Shown in pieces: positions 40,533 through 49,963 of a stretch of DNA of 64,000 bases. The stretch spans positions 1,411,269 through 1,475,268 of the forward strand of contig NW_022985446.1 of NCBI RefSeq assembly GCF_010093595.1, read 5' to 3'. Source of the stretch: Mytilinidion resinicola. Taxonomy: Eukaryota > Ascomycota > Dothideomycetes > Mytilinidiales > Mytilinidiaceae. The notes under the pieces were generated by a model. The model was not told the origin of the DNA. It saw only the letters and a program-made list of their open reading frames with translations, and searched no databases. Position 1 is the first letter of the stretch; each line of letters opens with the position of its first letter. Both the position numbers and the translations under genes were made by a program.

Positions 40533-41922
40533 CGATAACTAAACGGTTGCTTGTATGAGTTTTGCTACGGCTTCTAAGGTATTAAGAGCATTCTTGTACT
40601 GGAACGTTGGACTCACCTGGGCACCTGACAAAGCACCAAAGTCCCGGCCCCAATAGTTATTCTGGAGGCAAGTCATAAAGTGCCCGATTGAATGCAAAGG
40701 AATGGGGAGCTAGAAGAGAGGATTCAATAAGCTCCATCTCGGGTTGGAAAAAGCAGAACTAAGACATCCTCCGGGGATACGAGAACCACTGTGTGGCGAG
40801 ATGAGTTCATCATTCAGGCGTCTCAAATCTCTCCCACGTGTTTTTGGAGAACTATGGCAAATATATCACGGTTCTTCAGCCTTTTCTACACCTCAGGCAG
40901 TGTGCAGCGAGAACATTACCGCGGTGTTGCTGTCGCTGTCGATCATGCTGTCGATGGCGTCCAGGGCTGCTTCACCTCTTACCCCCCTGCTCCATCACAA
41001 CTGCCTAACTGTCTGCAAATTCCGGGGCGGTAGATTCCCATCAAGAAAGAATATGGCTCCAACCTTTGGCGACACTTAGCTCGTCAGCTATGTGCACTCC
41101 GGGAGTTTCGCCGGGTGGCGAAGGGTGCCACAACGATACAAAAACGGCCCTGGTCTTTGTGATGTTTTAGCGCGCGTGCGTAGGCTTGCCTGTATTGTAT
41201 TGTATTATATTTCAGCGTCATCACATGCTTTGTCGATGCTGTTGTGCTGTGGCGCAGAAGGCTGTTTCCCTTGTCCCGGCTTGGCCACTCAATTGTTTGC
41301 TTGACAGGGCGGTGACAGCGCTGGGGCTGTTTTAGGCATAGGCTGATATCTTACAGGAGGCGAAGCGCGATTTGCCCAAAAGAGGGAACGAAGTCAGGTA
41401 GGGGCGACGTTCTTGAGTAACCATGTATTGTTCACCATGTATTGCTCAGCTAAGTCTTTGAAGCCGGATTCTCATGGGAGATCGGCAAGATCCTCACCTA
41501 GTAGAACGGAAATCGATAAGAATGAAGAGGCATCTATTGTAGTTCCATTGCTAGCGCCGCGTCGCGATTCACTCAGGTTGCCACTACTAGCGTGTCAGTG
41601 GCGTTACATCCTTCCATATCCGTAACAAGGGGGAACAGGGGAGTACCCCCCCCCCCCCCCCCCCTTTCATAGGCTATATATACGGGCCTTATGCCTCTTC
41701 AAATCAACACAGAACTGCTTCTTCACAACCTGAGAGATTCAGCGTCGCTGCGCCTCGATTCAGCGTCGCTGCTTTGTGTCGCTATCTCCAGCACAACATT
41801 ACCTTCTATTCATCATAATACGATCTCTTATCGCTCTCTTTCTCCGTCAGTCGCCACCTCATTCTTCTAGTCACGCATACTCTATTTTCAGTCGTATTTT
41901 GGTGCCGGAAGCGAACAGCGAT
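40533..41922. other. Spacer with poly-C tract and TATA box upstream of HET gene 2
   Basis: Nothing coding is supported in 40533-41640. At 41646-41664 is a run of 19 C, followed ten bases later by a TATA-like box (TATATATA, about 41675-41682) and a CT-rich leader, some 240 bp before the ATG at 41923. The TATA box plus leader most likely forms the promoter and 5' UTR of HET gene 2. Confidence 0.6.
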
Positions 41923-44763
41923 ATGGGAACCCGATGGCATGAACTGGCGTGCGCCGCTCCGAACGTTACCGTAGACCGGTGTACTAAGAATATTCGCTGT
42001 CAGTGCTGCAATTCGTCTCCTCGCCTCGACGAACTCGTTGCAGGTCGCACAGCACTCAATCCATGTTCATCCATCCCTGCGGACGAAGAAACTGATGTGC
42101 ACTTATTTTGGCCCACTTCCGTGCCTTACACCCGACGTTCCCAAAGCCCATCGCTTGCTGATGGTGAGACAACTATTCGAGAGGGTGAAAGTGCGCCAGA
42201 CGTTACTCTCCTCCAACAAGCATGCACATCTCCAATCTACACACATTCCCTTCGGCAGTGTGAAATCCGTCTCGTTCATCTCGCATCGCCGCTCGAAGGT
42301 GATCTGGAAGGCCCAGTGCATGCGGAGCTCGAAGAGTACAACCATGACGACTGTCCGGAGTATGAGACTGTCTCTTACACTTGGGGAGGCGAGGAAGACG
42401 ACACCACACGTTGCAAGCCAGTATTCATAGGTCCTTATTGGGATATTTTGCTGCAGACTAAAAATTGCTGGGACAATCTTATGCTCATGCGGCCGTCCAG
42501 TGGCCAGCGAGTGATTTGGATAGACGCCATCTCAATAAACCAAAAAAACCATACCGAGCGAGAAGACCAGGTTGCTAAGATGGGTCGGATTTATGAGGAC
42601 AGCATGCGGGTGTTTGTATTTCTAGGGAATGATATCGTGCATTCAATCGGAAATGGCTCATACCCAACAAGACGAAAGCTGCATACACTTCCGCGGGAAG
42701 CCGTGGACGGTGACGGGTCAGGCTCCGACCAAACTGGTCTCTTTACCCTCAATTTTCTTCTCAAGCGGAGATACTTCAATCGAATTTGGGTCGTCCAAGA
42801 ATTGATACTTTCTCCACAAGCAATCATTAGGATCGGCTCGTCCGAGTACAGGATCGACCCCCAAACAAGCCGTGATATCGCAAAGCAAGACCCAAGATGG
42901 AACTGGGACAGCACCGCGGCTCCTTGGCTTCAGCATGCAGGACAACGATCTCTGATGTCAGAAGGCACGAGTAGCTTGCTGGAAATGATGAGACTGACTT
43001 GGAAATGCCAGTGTACCGATCCAAGGGACAAAGTATTTGGCATCTTGGGCCTTGACGACTCGGCGATTCCAGTACGACCGGACTACTCAATTTCCCTGGA
43101 GCATGTCTTCATCGGCATATTTGCTCATTGTCTGATTAATTTAAAAGACACCAGAGTCCTTTCCTGGGCCTCTGGCATTCAAGGGGGTAACAATTATCTG
43201 TCCTGGGTCCCAGCATGGAAGTCGTCCGCCGCGTTCCCGGAACCAACCGATACCGCCAGTGACGTCTATAAACGGTGGTCGTTGGAATGGAAAAGAGAGT
43301 TTGTCCGTCAGATCGACCGATATCGTTTCGACATGGAATATTACACGCGCAAATTACAAGGCATTAAGCCTGAACCTGGCGTCTTTCCCAAGAATAGGAA
43401 ATGGAAGGAACGTTACCAGAAATATTGGCTCCAAGAAGATTCACAGGCGCGCAAAGACCGTGGCGAATGGGATAGACGAGAGTTCTCCGTGGTACAGTTC
43501 TTATCTATCCTGGTGGCCCCGGAGCACTCAGACCAGGAACATATTCACGTCAACATGAGAGGCAAATACCACCGTAGTGATACGCCGGGGGTGAACACAA
43601 AAGTCGAGAATTTTGAAGGAATGGCCTGGCATGACAATGCTTCTGTGTCCGCCGAGAGTGGGATATTATCCATTCCTTTGGTTCATCTCCAATGCATCCA
43701 ATATCAACCGAAATTGGTTAGTCAGATTGACGGGTTTTCATGTTATCGAGTCTCCTCACAGGCTCCTGCTCCTGACGAGGATTCAGAGTCCTCTGTATCG
43801 GAAGGCTCAGGATCCGGAGAGTCCGGTTCTGCCGCAGCAACTAGGAGACTGGAGATGTTGCATGACAAACAATCATATCTCTTTTTCACTTCCCGAACTG
43901 CGGACCTGGATGACTTAACTGCTGCTGGAGGGGAACACCTCTTTATTCTAGACAAGGGATCCGCACCGCCCCTCTTCTTGATCCTTGTCGAGATCGAAAA
44001 GGGAATATTTTCTCTAGTGGCTTCCTGCGAAGATGTTTTCTACACTCACATATCTCGTCCCAATGATGCTGATGCTGTCGGCGGCCTCAGACTGCGGGAT
44101 ATACGTAAGACGTGGGACCTGCCAGGAATTTTCGCCGCTGGCGCAACTGCAGGGGCAGCAACAAAGATTTTGCGTAACGTGTGGCAACTGTGCCACACGT
44201 TTCTCGGAGAGCCAAGTTTTGAGGACCTAGTAGCTGTCACGCAGGCTTGCGAGAATGACAATCTTCGAGAAGTCTACATGCATCGCATGGATAAATATCA
44301 TCCACAATATATTTATGACAAAACATCCAAACTCAGAGTTTCTCACGAAGTCATCGAGATATGTCTAGGTCATGAAGTCTGGCCAGATAAAAGAAGCCTT
44401 CTCCTGTATTCGGGAGCTGACTGGAGAGTGGAGCATGCATTCGAATGGTGGCGGGGTGAGGATGAGACATGGAAAACTTTTCGTGAAGAATGGCCCGGCG
44501 ACTCAACAAAGGAAATCTACATCAGAGCAGAGGTGAATGAGATCCGCAAGATTATAGAGTCTTCTCTGGAAAGGCTGAATTTCCTTAACGGGTTAGAGAT
44601 GGATGCAGAGGAGTCCGAAACTCATTCCCCACCCTCTTCTAGCGAGTTTTTGGCGACGGGATGGATTCAGCCTTGGTCGATCCCATGTCTACCCGAGGCG
44701 ATCTCTGGCATTGAAAAAGACTTCGAGTTTGACGGCAGCTGTTACCAAATTCAGATAGTGTAA
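41923..44763 (+). CDS. HET-domain protein, large
   Basis: A 946-residue single-exon protein. The first ATG of the open frame gives MGTRWHELACAAPNVTVDRC. The frame extends upstream without an ATG. Residues 20-40 are Cys-rich (CTKNIRCQCC). The HET domain (about 130-310) shows CEIRLVHLASP, YETVSYTWGG, VIWIDAISINQKNHTEREDQ, RVFVFLGND and RRYFNRIWVVQEL, then DPRDKVFGILGLDD. A Ser/Glu/Gly low-complexity segment (SESSVSEGSGSGESGSAAA) lies near residue 630. The C-terminal 300 residues have no recognised domain. A role in non-self recognition is family knowledge. It shares orientation with HET gene 1, 1.4 kb upstream. Confidence 0.9.
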   Translation: MGTRWHELACAAPNVTVDRCTKNIRCQCCNSSPRLDELVAGRTALNPCSSIPADEETDVHLFWPTSVPYTRRSQSPSLADGETTIREGESAPDVTLLQQACTSPIYTHSLRQCEIRLVHLASPLEGDLEGPVHAELEEYNHDDCPEYETVSYTWGGEEDDTTRCKPVFIGPYWDILLQTKNCWDNLMLMRPSSGQRVIWIDAISINQKNHTEREDQVAKMGRIYEDSMRVFVFLGNDIVHSIGNGSYPTRRKLHTLPREAVDGDGSGSDQTGLFTLNFLLKRRYFNRIWVVQELILSPQAIIRIGSSEYRIDPQTSRDIAKQDPRWNWDSTAAPWLQHAGQRSLMSEGTSSLLEMMRLTWKCQCTDPRDKVFGILGLDDSAIPVRPDYSISLEHVFIGIFAHCLINLKDTRVLSWASGIQGGNNYLSWVPAWKSSAAFPEPTDTASDVYKRWSLEWKREFVRQIDRYRFDMEYYTRKLQGIKPEPGVFPKNRKWKERYQKYWLQEDSQARKDRGEWDRREFSVVQFLSILVAPEHSDQEHIHVNMRGKYHRSDTPGVNTKVENFEGMAWHDNASVSAESGILSIPLVHLQCIQYQPKLVSQIDGFSCYRVSSQAPAPDEDSESSVSEGSGSGESGSAAATRRLEMLHDKQSYLFFTSRTADLDDLTAAGGEHLFILDKGSAPPLFLILVEIEKGIFSLVASCEDVFYTHISRPNDADAVGGLRLRDIRKTWDLPGIFAAGATAGAATKILRNVWQLCHTFLGEPSFEDLVAVTQACENDNLREVYMHRMDKYHPQYIYDKTSKLRVSHEVIEICLGHEVWPDKRSLLLYSGADWRVEHAFEWWRGEDETWKTFREEWPGDSTKEIYIRAEVNEIRKIIESSLERLNFLNGLEMDAEESETHSPPSSSEFLATGWIQPWSIPCLPEAISGIEKDFEFDGSCYQIQIV

Positions 44764-44797
44764 CCCGGCCTGTGATGGAAGTCTGCTGAAAAGAAGA

Positions 44798-45102
44798 GCT
44801 TAGGCTCTCGCTACAATATTCCAGTGAGTGTGAACCATCCTGGCCCATATCGTTACAGCTCCGGCAGCTCCAGGAGCCATGACAAGCCGGAGAAGATCTG
44901 CGCACCGACGAAAGAACCATTCTGTCACTGAATGATGACTCCAGTGACTGGCACTCCAATGAGCGACGAGATGCTCACCGCAATGAACACGTCGCCAATG
45001 CGGCCACCAATCGTAGTCATATCCGTTGTCATGCCAGAGATGGATGGAGCTGGCATGGACGTGACGGCACCAGAAAAAAGGCCACAGAGAAGAGATGACA
45101 AT
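44798..45102 (-). pseudogene. Relic of an MFS monocarboxylate-type transporter
   Basis: Reading the minus strand gives LLCGLFSGAVTSMPAPSISG and then TTIGGRIGDVFIAVSISSLI and GVPVTGVIIQ before a TGA. This matches the C-terminal half of fungal MCT-like MFS proteins (usual pattern GFFSGAxVSLPP...GxRxGM...LIGxPxxGAI). After the stop a shifted frame continues GSFVGAQIFSGLSWLL and then GWFTLTGIL, broken by two more stops. Only the last third of the usual ~430 residues survives, with a frameshift and stops, so it is a dead fragment in the gap between the HET and DUF6590 genes. Confidence 0.65.
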
Positions 45103-45322
45103 CAATGGGCCTAGAGTATGAGTTGTGAGACAAACGAGGACGAGCCCTGGTAACTGCTGGAATTTGGACATTGATGGGACCGATGAGATCAGCAACCCTA
45201 TGGGGTGTCTTCCTTCTAAACTTACCCTCAAACATCTAATTCTCTGCCAGAGCCAACTCAGCAAACCATTTGCATCAATCATATTCCCTATACGTCAGCG
45301 CCATACTAAAAGCCCCACTCAC

Positions 45323-46276
45323 CTAGTAAATCCGGGGCAACATATCCTTAAACACCGCCACAAGATCCGCCGCGCTCTCCCTCGTCACCCTCCCCACCAA
45401 ACTCGCCGTCGCCTTAGTCGTCGCTACCACCGGCGCCATCACATGCACCACCGACGAATCCAGTAGCTTGAACTTCTCCCCCCGCCGCACAATCAGCGAC
45501 CGGTACGGCGTATCGTTGATGTACGTCCTATTCCCCTCCGCCCTGATCCCCATAAACTCCTCGCGCACCTCCCGCGATTTATTCGCCAGCCCCCGCCCCG
45601 AGTGCGACGTCAGCGGACATGCGATCATGTGTTCTGGGAAGATGGCCAGCACGACCATGTACCGCATCTTCGTGGACACGGGGCCGATGGTGCTCTCCGT
45701 GCGTGCTTCGCTGGTGACGGAGATGCTGTGGTCGCCGAGCGGCGCGAAGTGCGGCGTGCAGATTATCGAGCCAGGGCCCAGTTCTGCGATTTCGTAGCGA
45801 TTTAAGGTTTTCGAGGGGGCTTTGGAGTTGGCCGTGGCGAGGGTGAGGCTAGTGAGGCTAGGGGTGGAGCAGTTGGAGCAGAGGGACATGGCGCCGGAGC
45901 TGGCCGTGCTGCCTTGTGTTACCGTGCGGAGGCTCTGGACTCGGGGGTTGACGGGGCGGGAGCTTGAGATGGTGCTGTGGTTTGAGGCTTTGGCTTGTTG
46001 GGCGGAGGTATGATTGCTGGTTGGGGGCCTCGGGGGGAGGGGGTGGACGGATGGTTGGGGGCCTCTTTGCTGAGGGAGAGCTTGCGCTCCATTGCTTGGG
46101 GCTGAGTTGGGTGGGTGGGCTAATTGATTGTTACCACTTGTCGGGTTTGAGGTTGGTGGGACGTACGGTGGTAGAGAGGCGGATGCTCTGCTTACTTGTG
46201 ATCCTGTCCAAGGTGGATGGTTATTACCTGGCGCCCAAGGTGGAGTGGCGGGAGTATCGCCGGATTTTTTGCCCAT
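45323..46276 (-). CDS. DUF6590-domain protein, copy 1
   Basis: A 317-residue protein. Residues 1-150 are Pro/Ser/Asn-rich and disordered. The domain follows (about 160-317): GPGSIICTPHFAPLGD, ARTESTIGPVSTKMRYMVV, FPEHMIACPLTSHSGRGLAN, VVHVMAPVVATTKATASLVG. This matches fungal DUF6590, of unknown function. A paralogue lies at 57.6 kb. The stop codon TAG is directly followed by a GTGAG donor-like sequence in both copies. An intron within the N-terminal low-complexity part cannot be excluded. It is divergent from the coiled-coil gene over 444 bp. Confidence 0.8.
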   Translation of the reverse strand: MGKKSGDTPATPPWAPGNNHPPWTGSQVSRASASLPPYVPPTSNPTSGNNQLAHPPNSAPSNGAQALPQQRGPQPSVHPLPPRPPTSNHTSAQQAKASNHSTISSSRPVNPRVQSLRTVTQGSTASSGAMSLCSNCSTPSLTSLTLATANSKAPSKTLNRYEIAELGPGSIICTPHFAPLGDHSISVTSEARTESTIGPVSTKMRYMVVLAIFPEHMIACPLTSHSGRGLANKSREVREEFMGIRAEGNRTYINDTPYRSLIVRRGEKFKLLDSSVVHVMAPVVATTKATASLVGRVTRESAADLVAVFKDMLPRIY

Positions 46277-46720
46277 TATGGAGTTTGGTCGTGGTCACGC
46301 AAGGTGTGTTATATCTGTGATTGAGAATTAGTGCTGGAAGAGAATTCGTTGGCTGATTTTTGGTGTAGTGAAAATTTGAAACGGATGAGATGTCCAAAGG
46401 CTGTACGTCAATTGAAGAGGAGTAGAGTGAAAGGCGGCTGCTGATATACAATAGATAGCGCTGTGATAGTTTTGAAATATGGAGAGTTGTAAATGCGTGA
46501 TTGTTTCGTACCCACCCTAAGAACGCTGGTAAAGTTTCAAAGCCAGAGATGGGGCGAGCTTCACAAAGTCTTTCTGGACCTAAAAAGCCCTTTGTTTGAG
46601 CTGCGACATCCGATAACAAAGAGGACTTCTTTATGGTTGATAAACTTCTGTAACCTCATTTATTTAGTCGAAGCAGCATATCACACCTCCATATTCGCAC
46701 AACCTGACATTTAGAACATC
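46277..46720. promoter_or_regulatory. Divergent promoter, DUF6590 / coiled-coil pair
   Basis: 444 bp separate the two start codons. No shared binding motif could be set by eye. At the second copy of the module (58.4 kb) this spacer and the N-terminus of the coiled-coil gene are missing. Confidence 0.55.
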
Positions 46721-47872
46721 ATGTCGACTATCGGTTCGAGATGCAGCGACTTACTGAAGCAAGGCCTCGAGTCAATCAGAAGCCTTTTCGCAGAAGACGA
46801 TGCTCTTCCGTTCGCACAACACGACGCTCATTCGCGAACGCTTCCGCAAGTTGAAACATCAAGCCCCGTAGAGACACAGCCATCACCACAATCGGCGCAT
46901 GAAGAAACCCCTCCAGAATCGATTCCGAAGCCTCCGGTGCCGCACAACGATAATTGGATCTTCGACGTAGAAGAGGAAACTGACTACACATTCGGACCTG
47001 CGCGGATGATCGAGGCATACGATCGAGGCCAGTCCTGCGCAGCCGTGCTCCTATCCCTCGATCTCTCGCGAAAGATACAAGCCGCCCTGAATGGTCGACG
47101 ATCGCTGCAAGAATGGAATTTTCAGATCGAGTTACAACGGGAGCATGTCTCAAATCGTGATCGCGAACTTAACGCGTGCTTCTTCCATCAGGACGTGCAA
47201 CTTGAGAAGCTGGAGATCGAGGCCCGGAAGATGGGCGACGAGGTTTCAGTTGAACTGCAACAGAAGCTACAAGAGCTTCAAGATTCAATGAACGGTATTG
47301 AAGTGCAGCGAGCTAATTTGAAGGAGGAAGAAGAGCAAATAGATGGGCGTTGGCAGATGGCCCTCTATCAACAGCGAATCCTTCGTGAAGAGGTAGACTT
47401 CATCCTCGAAGACGTTTTTGTCAATTGTCGACTACTACAAGGGCTCCAGGATCCTTCGTTTGAGCAGCAAACTGCTTTTCGGCCAGTTGCACGACAACCG
47501 TACGTCCTAGAAGACGATGATAGCGATTACTTGGCTCCAGAGGAATTTCGCTATCTAGAGAATAATGGAGAGAATACTGGACAGGCCGAACACGATGCAA
47601 ATGCCAACCTAGAGCATAGCATGGCCAGCGTGGCTAGCGTGGACAGCGTGGACAGCGTGGACAGCGTGGACAGCGTGGACAGCGTGGACAGCAAGCGGAT
47701 TGACAAATGGCTTGATAATGCTGAAGGTGAGGGCATGAGTCCGCCATCAGAGCTCGAGATGGACCATTGGTCGGTTGATCCCCAAAAGCCGTTTGACAGT
47801 GTTAGTGTGCTTGCTGAAGGCCACATGCGGAAGAAAATAGACTGGTGGCGGCGGGAGAGTCGACAATACTAA
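46721..47872 (+). CDS. Orphan coiled-coil protein, DUF6590-linked copy 1
   Basis: A single-exon gene for 383 residues. The start MSTIGSRCSDLLKQGLESIR is followed by a Pro/Ser/Glu-rich linker. A core (about 90-240) follows: DYTFGPARMIEAYDRG, LLSLDLSRKIQAALNGRRSL and a long charged heptad-like helix (EKLEIEARKMGDEVSVELQQ), then EVDFILEDVFVNCRLL. Residues about 303-325 are a (Ser-Val-Asp)n tract coded by a 9-bp minisatellite. The tail ends KPFDSVSVLAEGHMRKKIDW. The core is shared with the gene at 63.3 kb and the tail with the broken copy at 58.4-58.9 kb. No known domain; its divergent DUF6590 neighbour suggests a functional pair (inference). Confidence 0.75.
   Translation: MSTIGSRCSDLLKQGLESIRSLFAEDDALPFAQHDAHSRTLPQVETSSPVETQPSPQSAHEETPPESIPKPPVPHNDNWIFDVEEETDYTFGPARMIEAYDRGQSCAAVLLSLDLSRKIQAALNGRRSLQEWNFQIELQREHVSNRDRELNACFFHQDVQLEKLEIEARKMGDEVSVELQQKLQELQDSMNGIEVQRANLKEEEEQIDGRWQMALYQQRILREEVDFILEDVFVNCRLLQGLQDPSFEQQTAFRPVARQPYVLEDDDSDYLAPEEFRYLENNGENTGQAEHDANANLEHSMASVASVDSVDSVDSVDSVDSVDSKRIDKWLDNAEGEGMSPPSELEMDHWSVDPQKPFDSVSVLAEGHMRKKIDWWRRESRQY
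47636..47692 (+). repeat. 9-bp minisatellite inside coding sequence
   Basis: Six perfect units of agcgtggac plus a final agc, preceded by one variant unit (agcgtggct, 47627-47635). Each unit codes Ser-Val-Asp in frame, so copy-number change would alter protein length by three residues without breaking the frame. Confidence 0.92.
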
Positions 47873-47954
47873 CTGGGCTTGACCAAAGCGGCGTTTCCTC
47901 TCTCTTTAAGATCTTTCTTCACAAATCCTCGACGAGATCTTTGCACTGAAGCGT

Positions 47955-49235
47955 GCAAGCTAACGTCCCTCCCTAGGTCGCGGAAAACCCACCGTGCCGG
48001 AAAATATGATGGGTAATGTCCGTCCATGCGTGGCGCAACAACCCCCGTGCCGCAACAGATGAGGGGTAACGTCCCCCCATGTGTGGCGCACAACCCCCCG
48101 TGCCGCACGAAATATATTGTTTAGGCATCTCACTCTCCCCCTCGCAATTCTATCGAGTTATAGTTAGTGTATTGTCATTCTTTAGCCATTTCCGCCTAGG
48201 AAATTAGTATGCAGCCAAAAACATACATCGCTTTAACCATACTGTTGATCGTTCCTTTTAGAGCATCCAGAACTATGTTAGTGCTGCATCCCTGCTGCAC
48301 TACGACTGTCTACAAAATTTCAAAATTCGGAGCACTAAATTGATAGTTTTAGGATGAAAGAAGATATGTTTGAATTTTGAGAGCACTAAGCCCTTGGGAG
48401 GATATATTCCGGATTTATCCGCGCGAAGGGGTCCGCAACGTATCTTGGCATGAGCGTTTAGCGCGGTATTAAATATCCAGCTAGCTGTATTGTATTCTAC
48501 GCTATGCCTAACTAACTCAACATGTGGCGCTCTTCTAGAAACATCTATGGACGGTCACGTGCTGGCTATTTTTGGCAGCCGTTCCTTGTTGCCACCTGTT
48601 GCTACCTATCTGCAATTGCTAGCGAATGCGGCTTCGCCCCAAACGTGGTCGCAACATGGATTCTAATTTACCCACCCGTAAGTGGAAGCCTTGGCACCCC
48701 ATGTCAAGATCCTGACGTTTGTGACGTTTGTGACGCCAAGTTAGGTTCGTAGACACGTGACTGGATTGGGTTAGGGTGATAGGCAATACTCTGGTGAGAG
48801 TCTTTCTTCGAAGAAGGGTCGCAGGAAGTGAAGCTAGATTGACTATGAAGAAAGAAACTATCTGGGTAAAGGAGCGTCCTTAAATACATTCCTTCCTTCA
48901 TACATTTTGATCAACTCGCTCCCCAATTCGACGACCGAGTTCACGAACGAGTTCCCTCAACTTGGTCGGCAACTCGCCCATCGAGTTCCGCGTCGAGTTG
49001 TGAACTTGATGCCAAGACATCGGACCGAACGGTAACTCGTCCCGATGCCACCCCACCGAGTTCGTGTAGCGCCAAGCCTCGTCCATCCGTTCTTTGCCTG
49101 GCACTTCCCGTCCCATCAATTATCTGCATGCCCTGCTGTCCTTGACTGGTTCATAACACCCCATCTTATGTACATATCCGATCAGGCACCATTAGCCCAG
49201 GCGCGTGATTTGCCACGGTACAAGAAGGTATCTCT
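47955..49235. mobile_element. Composite repeat element, rearranged copy
   Basis: The left part (about 47955-48535), read in reverse, matches 55290-55800: tandem ccggcacggggg.. / gggacgttag units (three here, one there), the cgcggataaatccgg block, gtcgtagtgcagcaggg, gatgctctaaaaggaac and gttaggcatagcgta. The right part (48605-48698, resuming 49185-49235) matches 55165-55292 in direct orientation: gcgaatgcggcttcgccccaa, then cgtgatttgccacggtacaa. So two modules of one element are inverted relative to each other here, and the second is split by an insertion. No transposase gene is within it. Confidence 0.65.
48699..49184. mobile_element. 486-bp insertion with apparent GGCACC target duplication
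   Basis: The repeat copy at 55.2 kb reads continuously through aagccttagcacccattagcc. Here the same sequence is interrupted: GGCACC at 48693-48698, 486 extra bases, then GGCACC again at 49185-49190 followed by attagcccagg. No clear terminal inverted repeat is visible. The insert carries eight copies of the hexamer CGAGTT/AACTCG between 48913 and 49062. It has no convincing ORF, so it is read as a non-autonomous insertion. Confidence 0.6.
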
Positions 49236-49627
49236 CCGCCACCGCTTGAGCTGACAAGATCATGGCCTGCTAGAGGTGGCGACCTGCACATGCGCCAAAC
49301 CAAGCACGTGCCCAACGAGCCCAAATTGCTAAGGTACATATTACAAGTCAAACAAGTAAGTTACCTCCCCAAGTTTTATATCTCCATATGACTTGAAACA
49401 GAATACCCTTGGTTCCGGAAGGAGGACGTCCTTCAACTTTTGAGCAATTCAGAACCTGCGCATATGTCGATACTTTTACAATCAGTGTACTCTATCTCTT
49501 CGCACGCTGATTTACGTCCACAGTTATCGATAAGGATTCGGCCAATTAGAGGCTCCGAATTAGGCCCCCGTGATGAGGCCTACACCCGGCTGAGGCAATT
49601 CAAATACGTGTAGCAGCTATATACAAG

Positions 49628-49963
49628 CTAGTCTATAGAGTTAAGCTTGGCCATATAATCCTTCCATCCCGTGCAAATAGAAGTAGCTGAGCCCTTGGAC
49701 GGCCGGTGATCCTTGGCGTACTCGTTCGTCCAGCGCACCATCTTCTCTACCATTTCATCGGTAAAGAATAGGCGGAATAGGGCCACAGGATCATGCTGAT
49801 CAAGACCTGGAGGTATATTGGGGGTGCCGGGCGCGTCGTAGTTGTTGATTTGTAGTGGCTCGAATGCAGGCAGCGGCGTAGGCTTGGGGTAGGGAAGTTT
49901 GGGGTGTTTGTAAGGCTTCGGGTCCTTCTGCACGTAGTCGACATCATTAGATGTCCGTGGCAT
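49628..49963 (-). mobile_element. PiggyBac-like transposase, N-terminal remnant
   Basis: A 111-residue ORF beginning MPRTSNDVDYVQKDPKPYKH. Its last third, DPVALFRLFFTDEMVEKMVR then WTNEYAKDH, resembles the start of the piggyBac/DDE_Tnp_1_7 transposase domain (pattern LFxxFFTxE...IVxxTNxYA). The catalytic core (about 350 further residues) is absent: the frame ends at KLNSID. It may survive as a small domesticated ORF or be a dead fragment. Confidence 0.6.

Noticed and set aside
44800..45282. Minus-strand ORF of 160 codons
   Set aside because: It is in a different frame from the MFS relic, which explains this stretch better through family motifs.
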